Below are positions 1 to 5,800 of a stretch of 8,095 nucleotides of DNA, piece after piece. The notes beneath the pieces were generated by a model. It was not told the origin of the DNA, searched no databases, and saw nothing but the letters and a program-made list of their open reading frames with translations. This DNA is from JBOHCT01 sp050699055 (GTDB lineage Bacteria; Actinomycetota; Actinomycetes; Streptosporangiales; JBOHCT01). The first letter of the stretch is position 1, and each line of letters opens with the position of its first letter. The position numbers and the translations under genes are program-made. The stretch is taken from assembly GCA_050699055.1 (NCBI GenBank), contig JBOHCT010000195.1, forward strand, positions 1 to 8,095, in the 5' to 3' direction.

Positions 1-327
1 GTCCGCTGGTGGACGTGGGCAGGCGCCGCCGCGAACGCGACGCTGGCGACGGCCCTCGGCGAGGTCGCCGAGCCGTCACGTCGACCCGCCAACCTGTGGC
101 TACGGCTGCGCGCCGACGCGACCAGGGACGAGGTCGAGGAGGCCCTCGACTCGGCACGCCGCGGGCCGCTGCCCGCGCCGCCCGTCAGCCGGGCGGCCGT
201 GCGCGGTCTGAAGTTCGCCGACGCGCTGCCGGACGACCTCGCCGTCAAGGTCCTGGCCGCGCGCATGGCGGACGTGGACGGCGCCAGGCGGGCCTTGGCC
301 GAGGTTCGCACGTACCGGGAGGTGTGA
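1..327 (+). CDS. C-terminal fragment of a probable Lhr-like DEAD/DEAH-box helicase (5' truncated)
   Basis: Frame 1 is open from the first base to a TGA at 325-327, giving 108 residues with no start codon in view, so the gene begins upstream of the window. The fragment opens with VRWWTWAG, followed by an Ala/Leu-rich helix, a middle part (RPANLWLRLRAD), then LKFADALP and a Leu/Ala-rich terminal helix. From memory this order resembles the C-terminus of large actinobacterial Lhr-like superfamily 2 helicases, which unwind nucleic acid using ATP. No helicase motif lies in the visible part, so the assignment rests on remembered tail similarity only. The overlapping open frame at 9-407 is a +3 shadow rich in Arg and Gly. 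Coding status is fairly sure and the family is tentative. Confidence 0.5.
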   Translation, partial: VRWWTWAGAAANATLATALGEVAEPSRRPANLWLRLRADATRDEVEEALDSARRGPLPAPPVSRAAVRGLKFADALPDDLAVKVLAARMADVDGARRALAEVRTYREV

Positions 328-343
328 CCGCACCCCACGACAT

Positions 344-375
344 GGGCGGGTTCCTGAAAGGGCGCACCCGAGCCC
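344..375 (+). terminator. Possible weak hairpin terminator after the helicase fragment
   Basis: GGGC-GGGT (344-351) can pair with ACCC-GCCC (366-369 and 372-375), giving eight base pairs with a two-base bulge (GA) and a 14-base loop. It begins 17 bases after the TGA of the upstream gene. There is no T-tract, and the loop is long, so this is a weak candidate. Confidence 0.22.
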
Positions 376-394
376 CTGGCCGTCGCCTCTCGTC

Positions 395-408
395 TAGGGT
401 TGCCTGAC
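395..408 (+). promoter_or_regulatory. Candidate -10 element (or SD) before the S9 peptidase, suggesting a leaderless start
   Basis: TAGGGT at 395-400 fits the actinobacterial -10 pattern TAnnnT and ends 8 bases before GTG 409. If transcription starts at or next to that GTG, the mRNA would be leaderless. No good -35 is visible 16-19 bases upstream. The same bases can be read as a Shine-Dalgarno site (AGGG, 396-399, 9-base gap to GTG 409). Either reading favours GTG 409 over TTG 400, which lies inside the element. Confidence 0.4.
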
Positions 409-2325
409 GTGAGACCCTCCGACCTCGCGCTCTTCCGCATCCCGGGTGCCCCGGCAGTCTCGCCGGATGGTCGTTTCGCGGTCGTCGACGTCACGAGGCT
501 CGCCCTCGACGCCGACGATTACCGCGCCCAGCTATGGCTGGTCCCGACCGACGGCACAGTCTCGCCACGTCCACTCACCCATGGGTGGCAGGATTCCGCC
601 CCCCGGTTCTCGCCGGACGGGCGGTGGCTCGCCTTCGTCCGCGCGGCCAAGGACGACAAGCCGCAGTTGCATGTCATGCCGGTCGACGGGGGAGAGGCCC
701 GGCCCGTCACCACCCGGGAGCACCACCCGCTCGGCGTCCGCGCGCCCGCGTGGAGCCCCGATTCGCGTCGGGTGGCCTACGTCGCCCGGGTGCCCGAGCC
801 AGGACGGTACGGCACGGAGAAGGGTGTCGGCCCCGACAAGGAGCCGCCGCGCCGGGTCACGGTACTGAACTACCGCCTCGACGACGTGGGTTACACGACC
901 GATCGGCGGCTCCACGTCTTCGTCGTCGACCCGTTCGCGGATGACCCCCAGCCAGCCCAGGTGACCGGCGGCGACTACGACCACGACGAGGTCACATGGA
1001 GCCCGGACGGGCGGCTGATCGCGTTCGCCTCGGCGCGGCACGCGGCACGGGACACGACCGAGACCAACGACGTCTTCGTGTGCGCCCCTGACGGTTCGGA
1101 GCTGCGGCGGCTCACGCGGACGAGGGAGTTCGCGAGGCAGCTCGCCTTCTCCCCGGACGGCCGCACCCTCTTCTACACGGGCGAGGACCTGGGTGAGGAT
1201 GGCCGCGACTTCCCCGCGCGCAGTCCCGGACTCTACGCGGTCCCCGTCGATGGCTCCACGGCGCCCCTCCGGCTCACCGACGAGGAACCGGATCACCTCG
1301 GCGGCCACCCGCTGCCCACGACGGAGGGCGTGCTCGGGGCGTTCGAGCGCCGCGGCTCCGTGGAGCTCCGGCTCCTTCCGTCGGACGGGACGGAGCCGAA
1401 GCCGATCGTCGACGGGCCCCGCCAGGTCATGGGCTACGACCACGCGGGAGGCGTCACGGTCGCGACGATCGCGGATCCCGGGACCGTCGGCGAGCTCGTC
1501 GCCCTCCGCGACGGCGGGGAGCGGACGCTCACGTCGTTCGGCGCGGAGTTCGCCGGGCACGCGGGCATCCGCCCGCTGGAGGAGATCGAGGCGACCGCGC
1601 CCGACGGGTACCCCGTCCACGGCTGGGTCGTCCGACCCGACGGCGTCGGCCCGCACCCGGTGTTGCTGATGATCCACGGCGGCCCGTACACGCAGTACGG
1701 CTGGCGGCTGTTCGACGAGGCGCAGGTGTACGCGGGCGCCGGGTACGCGGTCGTCATGGGCAACCCGCGGGGCTCGTCCGGCTACGGTCGCGCTCACGGG
1801 CTCGCGATCAGGCACGACGTGGGCGAGAGGTCCGCCGCGGACGTCCTCGCGCTCCTCGAGCACGCCGTCCAGGCCCCGGACCTCGACGGCGACCGCGTCG
1901 GTGTGCTCGGCGGGTCACACGGGGGATACATGACGACCTGGCTCGTCGGCCATACCGACCGGTTTCGCGCGGCGATCAGTGAGCGCGCGGTCAACGCGAT
2001 CGACAGCTTCGCCGGCAGCAGCGACTGCGGCTGGGTGTTTCCGGACCAGTACTACGGCACCACTGCGGAGCTGACCGCGGTCCAAAGCCCGCTGACCTCC
2101 GCCGACCGCATCCGTACGCCGCTGCTGATCATCCACTCCGAGCAGGACTTGCGTTGCCCGTTCGAGCAGGCCCAGCGCCTGTTCGTGACGCTGAAGAAGG
2201 CCGGGGCGGAGGTAGAGATGCTCGTCTTCCCCGGCGAGGGTCACGAGCTGTCCCGCTCGGGCCTGCCGAGCCATCGCGTCGCCCGCTTCGACGCGGTCCT
2301 CGACTGGTGGCGCCGCCATCTGTGA
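409..2325 (+). CDS. S9 family peptidase (prolyl oligopeptidase / acylaminoacyl peptidase type)
   Basis: A cytosolic serine peptidase expected to cleave short peptides or N-acylated amino acids; its substrate cannot be read from sequence. Counting from GTG 409 it has 638 residues. Residues 1 to about 390 form a beta-propeller with recurring SPDGR-type blade motifs near residues 18, 68, 116 (SPDSR), 198 and 248. Residues from about 395 are the alpha/beta-hydrolase domain: HGGP oxyanion region near 423, PRGSSGYG near 453, nucleophile elbow GGSHGGY with Ser503, then Asp580 (SEQDLR) and His612 (GEGHE). The triad is complete. The elbow with His after Ser matches acylaminoacyl peptidases (S9C), where many relatives have Tyr. 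No signal peptide or membrane segment is seen. TTG 400 is an in-frame alternative start adding three residues, but it has no room for a ribosome site. The family is certain; the exact specificity is not. Confidence 0.93.
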   Translation: MRPSDLALFRIPGAPAVSPDGRFAVVDVTRLALDADDYRAQLWLVPTDGTVSPRPLTHGWQDSAPRFSPDGRWLAFVRAAKDDKPQLHVMPVDGGEARPVTTREHHPLGVRAPAWSPDSRRVAYVARVPEPGRYGTEKGVGPDKEPPRRVTVLNYRLDDVGYTTDRRLHVFVVDPFADDPQPAQVTGGDYDHDEVTWSPDGRLIAFASARHAARDTTETNDVFVCAPDGSELRRLTRTREFARQLAFSPDGRTLFYTGEDLGEDGRDFPARSPGLYAVPVDGSTAPLRLTDEEPDHLGGHPLPTTEGVLGAFERRGSVELRLLPSDGTEPKPIVDGPRQVMGYDHAGGVTVATIADPGTVGELVALRDGGERTLTSFGAEFAGHAGIRPLEEIEATAPDGYPVHGWVVRPDGVGPHPVLLMIHGGPYTQYGWRLFDEAQVYAGAGYAVVMGNPRGSSGYGRAHGLAIRHDVGERSAADVLALLEHAVQAPDLDGDRVGVLGGSHGGYMTTWLVGHTDRFRAAISERAVNAIDSFAGSSDCGWVFPDQYYGTTAELTAVQSPLTSADRIRTPLLIIHSEQDLRCPFEQAQRLFVTLKKAGAEVEMLVFPGEGHELSRSGLPSHRVARFDAVLDWWRRHL

Positions 2326-2337
2326 GCGGCCGCGCCA

Positions 2338-2365
2338 CCGCCCGCGGGGCGGCCCCGCGCCGCCC
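2338..2365 (+). terminator. Overlapping GC hairpins after the S9 peptidase gene
   Basis: Twelve bases after the peptidase stop, CCGCCC (2338-2343) pairs perfectly with GGGCGG (2347-2352) around a 3-base loop. The same GGGCGG can instead pair with a second CCGCCC (2360-2365). A third stem, CGCGGGG (2343-2349) with CCCCGCG (2353-2359), is also possible. The three are mutually exclusive. No T-run follows (the sequence continues CAAGAT), so this is at best an intrinsic terminator of the U-less type proposed for high-GC actinobacteria. Confidence 0.35.
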
Positions 2366-2429
2366 AAGATCCGCGTCCGTGGTCGAGACGTGGAGGATTC
2401 TGCGTTTCTGGACCGCAAGCCAGGATCAC

Positions 2430-2451
2430 GGCGCGTTCAGGGCGCGTTTTG
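2430..2451 (+). repeat. Tandem 11-bp direct repeat upstream of folD
   Basis: Two adjacent 11-base units, GGCGCGTTCAG (2430-2440) and GGCGCGTTTTG (2441-2451), agree at nine of eleven positions, including the first eight. The period equals about one turn of B-DNA, so a protein could contact both units from the same face. The second unit ends 55 bases before the folD ATG. No known regulator motif is recognised. Confidence 0.4.
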
Positions 2452-2466
2452 AGCTGAGAGGATGTC

Positions 2467-2526
2467 ATGGGTGACGAAGCGAGCGAGAAGGTGAGCGCGA
2501 CCAGACATGACCGCACGCATTCTTGA
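2467..2526 (+). CDS. Possible 19-codon leader ORF overlapping the folD start
   Basis: ATG 2467 opens 19 codons ending at TGA 2524-2526, 17 bases beyond the first base of folD's ATG and in a different frame. It has a well-spaced Shine-Dalgarno match (AGAGG, 2457-2461, 5-base gap), whereas the folD ATG has only GAGAAGG at 2485-2491, 15 bases away. The predicted peptide is hydrophilic, with several Ser, His and charged residues, and no domain is recognised. Translation of this frame could deliver ribosomes to folD by coupling. It may equally be chance in a short leader. Confidence 0.25.
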   Translation: MGDEASEKVSATRHDRTHS

Positions 2527-3355
2527 CGGCAAGACCACCGCCGCCGCGATCCGCGCGGAGCTTACCCGCCGGGTCGAGGCGCTCCGCGAGCGCGGGACCG
2601 TCCCCGGGCTCGGCACGGTCCTCGTGGGGGAGGACCCGGGCAGCCGGGCCTACGTCGCGGGCAAACACCGCGACTGCGCCGAGGTCGGCATCGCGAGCAT
2701 CCGGCGCGACCTTCCGGCGACCGCGACCCAGGAGGAGGTCGAGGCGGTCGTGGACGAGCTCAACACCGACCCCGCGTGTACCGGGTACATCGTGCAGCTC
2801 CCGCTGCCCGAGGGTCTCGACGCGGGCCGTGTGCTCGAGCGCATCGACCCGGCGAAGGACGCCGACGGCCTGCATCCGATGAGCCTCGGGCGGCTCGTCC
2901 TCGGCGAGCCCGGGCCGCTTCCCTGTACACCGCGGGGGATCGTGGAGCTGCTGCGCCGCTACGACATCCCGGTCGAGGGAGCCGAGGTCACGGTCGTGGG
3001 GCGCAGCGTGATCGTCGGTCGCCCGCTCGGACTCCTCCTCAACCGACGGACGGAGAACGCGACGGTCACCCTTTGCCATACCCGTACCCGGGACCTGTCC
3101 GCGCACCTGCGGTCCGCGGACGTCGTCGTGGTCGCGGCGGGCAAGCCCGGCATGGTGGGTCCCGACGACGTGCGCCCGGGGGCCGTCGTCGTCGATGTCG
3201 GGATCACCCGTACCGAGGATGGACTCGCGGGCGACGTCGACCCGCAGGTACGTGAGGTCGCGGGCTGGCTCGCGCCGGTACCCGGCGGGGTCGGCCCGAT
3301 GACGCGGGCCATGCTGCTCGTCAACGTCGTCGAGGCGGCCGGGCGCGCGGCTTGA
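2507..3355 (+). CDS. folD: Bifunctional methylenetetrahydrofolate dehydrogenase / methenyltetrahydrofolate cyclohydrolase
   Basis: FolD oxidises 5,10-methylene-THF with NADP and hydrolyses the methenyl product to 10-formyl-THF, supplying one-carbon units for purine and formyl-Met synthesis in the cytosol. The 282-residue length is normal for the family. Visible signatures are SRAYVAGK (46-53) with Tyr49 and the catalytic Lys53, VQLPLP (96-101), IDPAKDADGLHP (113-124) with Asp120 in the folate pocket, PCTPRGI (139-145), the NADP-binding loop VVGRSVIVGRPL (163-174), and PVPGGVGPMT (258-267) near the C-terminus. An in-frame TGA at 2492 rules out an earlier start, leaving ATG 2507, whose ribosome site is poor. 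It converges on the FHA regulator gene 35 bases downstream. There is no truncation or missing key residue. Confidence 0.97.
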   Translation: MTARILDGKTTAAAIRAELTRRVEALRERGTVPGLGTVLVGEDPGSRAYVAGKHRDCAEVGIASIRRDLPATATQEEVEAVVDELNTDPACTGYIVQLPLPEGLDAGRVLERIDPAKDADGLHPMSLGRLVLGEPGPLPCTPRGIVELLRRYDIPVEGAEVTVVGRSVIVGRPLGLLLNRRTENATVTLCHTRTRDLSAHLRSADVVVVAAGKPGMVGPDDVRPGAVVVDVGITRTEDGLAGDVDPQVREVAGWLAPVPGGVGPMTRAMLLVNVVEAAGRAA

Positions 3356-3358
3356 CGT

Positions 3359-3380
3359 CACCGCCGAGGGCCGGCCGGTG
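3359..3380. terminator. Probable bidirectional hairpin terminator between folD and the FHA regulator
   Basis: Within the 35-base gap between two convergent stops, CACC-GCCG (3359-3366) pairs with CGGC (3372-3375) and GGTG (3377-3380). This gives eight base pairs with a single bulged C (3376) and a five-base loop (AGGGC). There is no T-tract on either strand, but the placement between convergent genes supports a shared terminator. Confidence 0.42.
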
Positions 3381-3390
3381 GGATGCGGGG

Positions 3391-4002
3391 TCAGACGGCG
3401 CGGCGCTGGGCGCGGGCGTCCGCGGCCGGCATGGGACGTACGATCCCGAGCGCGATGACCTCGTTCGCGAGTCGGGTCCTGCGGTTGGATCCCTCCGGGA
3501 TGCGGAACTTCTGGTACAGGCGGAGCAGATGCTGTTTCACCGCGGCCTCGGTGACGACCAGGTCACGCGCGATCTCCTTGGCCGTGGCGGGCGCGACGAA
3601 CGCCTCGTCGGTCAGTGCCGGGCGGCACAGCGAGGTGAGCACGTCGATCTCGCGCCGCGTCAGTTCGGGGGCGGCGGCGCGGCGCAGCTCGACGGTCGGC
3701 TCGACCTCCTCGCGGACCAGACCGCCGACCCTCGTACGCGCTGTCCCGAAGCTCAGCACGTCGCCTTCGGAGAGGACACGCCGCGCCACTGGCCGCCCGT
3801 TGACACGTGTGCCGTTGCGCGACAACCCGAGGTCGACGACGTAGACGTAGGGGCCGCGCCGGATCAGCTCCGCGTGCAGCAGGGAGACGCTGGGGTCGCC
3901 GAGACGCACATCGACCCCACGACCACGGCCGACAGTGGTCACCTCGGAGGCGACACGGAAAACCTCACCGGTGTCCTCGACCCGCAGGTAGGGCGTCTCC
4001 AC
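3391..4002 (-). CDS. FHA domain protein with C-terminal LuxR-like helix-turn-helix domain
   Basis: A 203-residue probable transcription regulator that couples phosphothreonine recognition to DNA binding. Residues 1 to about 95 are a forkhead-associated domain with the usual contact residues: GRG with Arg26, Ser40 and His43 in SxxH, SRNGT (61-65) with Asn63, and VNG (67-69). Residues about 113-187 form a LuxR/GerE-like HTH, beginning LTRREIDVL and containing AKEIARDL and AAVKQHLLRLYQKF. The turn before the second helix is longer than in standard LuxR domains (about residues 126-140). I recall this variant from other actinobacterial FHA proteins. The last 15 residues are basic. No receiver domain, kinase or membrane segment is present. 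GTG 4002 has a strong ribosome site (AGGAG, 5-base gap). It is divergent from citrate synthase, hinting at local control. Its partner kinase and targets are unknown. Confidence 0.88.
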   Translation of the reverse strand: METPYLRVEDTGEVFRVASEVTTVGRGRGVDVRLGDPSVSLLHAELIRRGPYVYVVDLGLSRNGTRVNGRPVARRVLSEGDVLSFGTARTRVGGLVREEVEPTVELRRAAAPELTRREIDVLTSLCRPALTDEAFVAPATAKEIARDLVVTEAAVKQHLLRLYQKFRIPEGSNRRTRLANEVIALGIVRPMPAADARAQRRAV

Positions 4003-4007
4003 GGGTG

Positions 4008-4019
4008 CTCCTCCCCTCC
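4008..4019 (-). promoter_or_regulatory. Ribosome binding site deciding the FHA regulator start
   Basis: On the minus strand a purine run containing GGGGAGGAG ends 5 bases before the GTG at 4002. This supports GTG as the true start of the regulator. Confidence 0.65.
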
Positions 4020-4057
4020 GCCGGACGTCCCGCCGTCATCAGCACCTGTCTTCCGAG

Positions 4058-4099
4058 TTACCCTCCCCCATGAGGGTCACACCCTGTTACCTGGGGTAA
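4058..4099. promoter_or_regulatory. Cluster of inverted repeats in the divergent FHA regulator / citrate synthase region
   Basis: Three nested or adjacent palindromes lie within 42 bases. ACCCTC (4060-4065) faces GAGGGT (4072-4077). AGGGT (4073-4077) faces ACCCT (4081-4085) around CAC. TTACC (4087-4091) faces GGTAA (4095-4099) around TGG. Together they are alternating ACCCT/AGGGT-like half-sites, with TTACC also at 4058-4062. The region is less GC-rich than the genes on either side and lies between divergent starts, as expected for an operator. The binding protein is unknown. Confidence 0.42.
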
Positions 4100-4151
4100 A
4101 GGACTTAAGGAGAGGTGTCTGTCGGCGCATCAGGCCGTACACGGTCCCCCC

Positions 4152-4157
4152 TAGCGT
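4152..4157 (+). promoter_or_regulatory. Candidate -10 element of the citrate synthase promoter
   Basis: TAGCGT fits TAnnnT and would start transcription near 4164, about 30 bases before the ATG, leaving room for the ribosome site at 4179-4185. No convincing -35 is visible, so this is one candidate only. Confidence 0.3.
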
Positions 4158-4178
4158 CGACGTCACCCATGTCACACC

Positions 4179-4185
4179 GGGAGGA
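4179..4185 (+). promoter_or_regulatory. Ribosome binding site of citrate synthase
   Basis: GGGAGGA lies 8 bases before ATG 4194 and fixes that start. Confidence 0.7.
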
Positions 4186-4193
4186 CATCGCGC

Positions 4194-5333
4194 ATGACGG
4201 AAAAGCCGTCTCGCGGCCTCGCCGACATCGTCGCGGCGTCGACAGCGCTCAGCGACATCGACGGCAAGGCCGGTCGTCTCTCTTACCGCGGCTACGACAT
4301 CCACGACATCGCCGGCCGCATCTCGTTCGAAGAGTGCGCTCATCTGTTGCAGCGGGGCGCCCTACCGACGCGGACCGGTCTCGACGGGTTCACCGCGGAG
4401 CTCGCCGAGGGGCGGCGGCGACTCGACCCCTTGGTCGAGCACTCCATCGAGGAGATCGGCCGCAGCGCGAGTCCCATGGAGGCGCTGCGCAGCCTGGTCT
4501 CGCTCGCGAGCGCCCATGACCCCGACAAGGAGTCGAACTCCGCGGAGGCCAACCGCCGTAAGGCCGCCCGCCTGATCGCGCAGCAGCCGATCCTGGTCGC
4601 GCGCTACGCAGCGGCGCGTCGTGGCGTGACCGCACCCGCCCCTGATCCCGAGCTGGGCATCGCGGGCAACTTCCTCTACCTGTTGCATGGCGAGCGCCCG
4701 AGCGAGCGACACACACAGATCTTCGATGAGTGTCTTGTCCTGCACGCGGACCACACCCTGAACGCGTCGACGTTCGCCGCCCGTGTCTGCGCCGCCACCC
4801 TGTCCGACATGCACTCCGCGATCGTGGCCGCGATCGGCACGCTCAAGGGGCCGCTGCACGGCGGGGCCAACCAACAGGTGATGAACACCCTTGAGTCGAT
4901 CGACGGTGGTGTCGACGGGGTCGACGCGGACATCAGAGGACGCCTCGGTCGGGACGAGAAGATCATGGGGTTCGGTCACCGCGTCTACAAGACCGAGGAT
5001 CCGCGGGCGACTCACCTGCGTCGTATGGCGGAGGAGCTCGGGGAGTCCACCGGCGACGACGTCTGGTACGCGATGTCGCGCCGCATGGAGCAGGTCGTGT
5101 TCGAGGAGAAGGGCCTGTACCCCAACGTGGACTTCTTCGCCGCGAGTGTGTACCGCTACCTCGGCATCCCGACCGACCTGTTCACCCCGGTGTTCTCGGT
5201 CAGCCGTATGGCAGGCTGGACGTCCCACGTGATGGAGCAGCACGCCGACAACCGCCTGATCCGGCCGAGCAGCGAGTACATCGGCGAGCGCGACCAGAAG
5301 TGGGTGCCGATACAAGATCGAGGAGAACGGTGA
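4194..5333 (+). CDS. Citrate synthase (type shared with 2-methylcitrate synthase)
   Basis: Condenses oxaloacetate with acetyl-CoA to citrate, the entry step of the TCA cycle. The protein has 379 residues, the length of the shorter dimeric form found in Gram-positive bacteria and archaea, and lacks the N-terminal extension of the E. coli-type hexamer. Motifs: LSYRGYDI (29-36), LHADHTLNAST (183-193), GPLHGGAN with His222, GFGHRVYK with His262, NVDFFAASVY with Asp313, and SRMAGW (337-342) with Arg338. His222, His262 and Asp313 are the catalytic triad. The C-terminus ends in the expected YIG...WVPI segment. Methylcitrate synthase belongs to the same family and cannot be excluded from sequence. 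The downstream isocitrate and malate dehydrogenases, and the absence of prpB or prpD, favour citrate synthase. The next gene starts 7 bases after the stop, indicating one transcript. Confidence 0.95.
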   Translation: MTEKPSRGLADIVAASTALSDIDGKAGRLSYRGYDIHDIAGRISFEECAHLLQRGALPTRTGLDGFTAELAEGRRRLDPLVEHSIEEIGRSASPMEALRSLVSLASAHDPDKESNSAEANRRKAARLIAQQPILVARYAAARRGVTAPAPDPELGIAGNFLYLLHGERPSERHTQIFDECLVLHADHTLNASTFAARVCAATLSDMHSAIVAAIGTLKGPLHGGANQQVMNTLESIDGGVDGVDADIRGRLGRDEKIMGFGHRVYKTEDPRATHLRRMAEELGESTGDDVWYAMSRRMEQVVFEEKGLYPNVDFFAASVYRYLGIPTDLFTPVFSVSRMAGWTSHVMEQHADNRLIRPSSEYIGERDQKWVPIQDRGER

Positions 5334-5340
5334 GCTGACC

Positions 5341-5703
5341 GTGACAGACATGCCGGGCGGCGCAGGGACGTCGGGCGGCGCAGGCGATTCTCCCCAGTCC
5401 CCGGGGGGTGCCGGCGAGCAGGTACAGCCGCCCCCGGCCCGGCGCGGGTTCCGCGAGACGCCCCTGGTCGTCGTACTCTCGTGCGTGGCGTTCGGCCTCG
5501 TGGTCGTCGGCCTCGACCACTTCAAGCGCGGTTCGGTCGTCGTCGCGGTGGCCGTGCTGCTGGCGGCCGTGCTCCGGGGCGTGCTGCCCGAGCGGACGGC
5601 GGGCCTGCTCGCCGTCCGCGGCCGCGCGATCGACGTCCTCGTCCTCGCTCTCCTCGGCCTGGCCCTCGCCGCCGACGCGATCGTGGTTCCCCCGCCTTCT
5701 TAG
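5341..5703 (+). CDS. Small integral membrane protein, DUF3017-like
   Basis: A 120-residue protein of unknown function. Residues 1 to about 35 are a Gly/Pro/Ser-rich, probably disordered tail. Three hydrophobic segments follow, near 41-58, 64-80 and 98-116, so the protein should span the membrane three times. The loop before the third segment (LPERTAGLLAVRGRAID, about 82-98) matches my memory of DUF3017 proteins, which in streptomycetes lie between folD and mdh. The start is GTG 5341; ATG 5350 in the same frame is an alternative. The nearest ribosome site, GAGGAG at 5320-5325, is inside the citrate synthase gene and 15 bases away, so translation is probably coupled to that gene. Nothing suggests enzymatic activity. 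Its constant placement near TCA and folate genes hints at a metabolic role not yet known to me. Confidence 0.8.
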   Translation: MTDMPGGAGTSGGAGDSPQSPGGAGEQVQPPPARRGFRETPLVVVLSCVAFGLVVVGLDHFKRGSVVVAVAVLLAAVLRGVLPERTAGLLAVRGRAIDVLVLALLGLALAADAIVVPPPS

Positions 5704-5741
5704 CGGCGTATGGCCTGGCCTCGCGTTCGTGTCGCTTCCGA

Positions 5742-5747
5742 TAGCTT
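5742..5747 (+). promoter_or_regulatory. Candidate -10 element upstream of icd
   Basis: TAGCTT fits TAnnnT and lies in the 97-base gap between the membrane protein gene and icd. It would give a leader of about 45 bases. No clear -35 is seen. If real, icd has its own promoter in addition to read-through from citrate synthase. Confidence 0.28.
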
Positions 5748-5783
5748 GGCGACGAGGCAACCGAGCCTGTACTGAGATGCCAG

Positions 5784-5790
5784 AGAGGGA
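5784..5790 (+). promoter_or_regulatory. Ribosome binding site of icd
   Basis: AGAGGGA ends 10 bases before ATG 5801. The site lies inside the coding stretch that would result from the in-frame ATG at 5777, which favours 5801 as the start. Confidence 0.6.
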
Positions 5791-5800
5791 CGATCCCCTG

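Noticed and set aside
9..407. Open frame of 132 codons on the plus strand near the window start
   Set aside because: It is Arg/Gly-rich low-complexity translation in the +3 frame over the helicase-like tail, with no domain, and it runs through the peptidase promoter region.
532..1863. Long antisense open frame (443 codons) opposite the S9 peptidase gene
   Set aside because: It lies fully opposite a gene with complete catalytic motifs. Its composition (Arg, Val, Asp) is the usual antisense shadow of high-GC coding DNA.
2326..2506. Possible tetrahydrofolate riboswitch before folD
   Set aside because: I could not identify the conserved core of either known THF riboswitch class; only GC hairpins and repeats are seen.
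4076..4178. Repeated GTCACACC (4076-4083 and 4171-4178) as a CRP/GlxR-type site
   Set aside because: Only single half-sites are present, 95 bases apart, without the paired TGTGA-n6-TCACA arrangement.
4115..4519. Plus-strand frame beginning at GTG 4115 after an AAGGAGAG run
   Set aside because: The purine run directly abuts the GTG, leaving no spacing, and the frame then runs through citrate synthase out of frame.
4362..5525. Long antisense open frame (387 codons) opposite citrate synthase
   Set aside because: Shadow of a clearly recognised enzyme gene; no motifs and no ribosome site.
5718..5758. GCCTCG / CGAGGC inverted repeat flanking the icd -10 candidate
   Set aside because: A 6-bp stem with a 29-base loop is expected by chance in such DNA and fits neither a terminator nor a normal operator.
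5408..5800. N-terminal extension of isocitrate dehydrogenase to 536 residues
   Set aside because: The extension overlaps the membrane protein gene in another frame, is Arg/Ser-rich, and the 405-residue form from ATG 5801 matches the family length and has a ribosome site.
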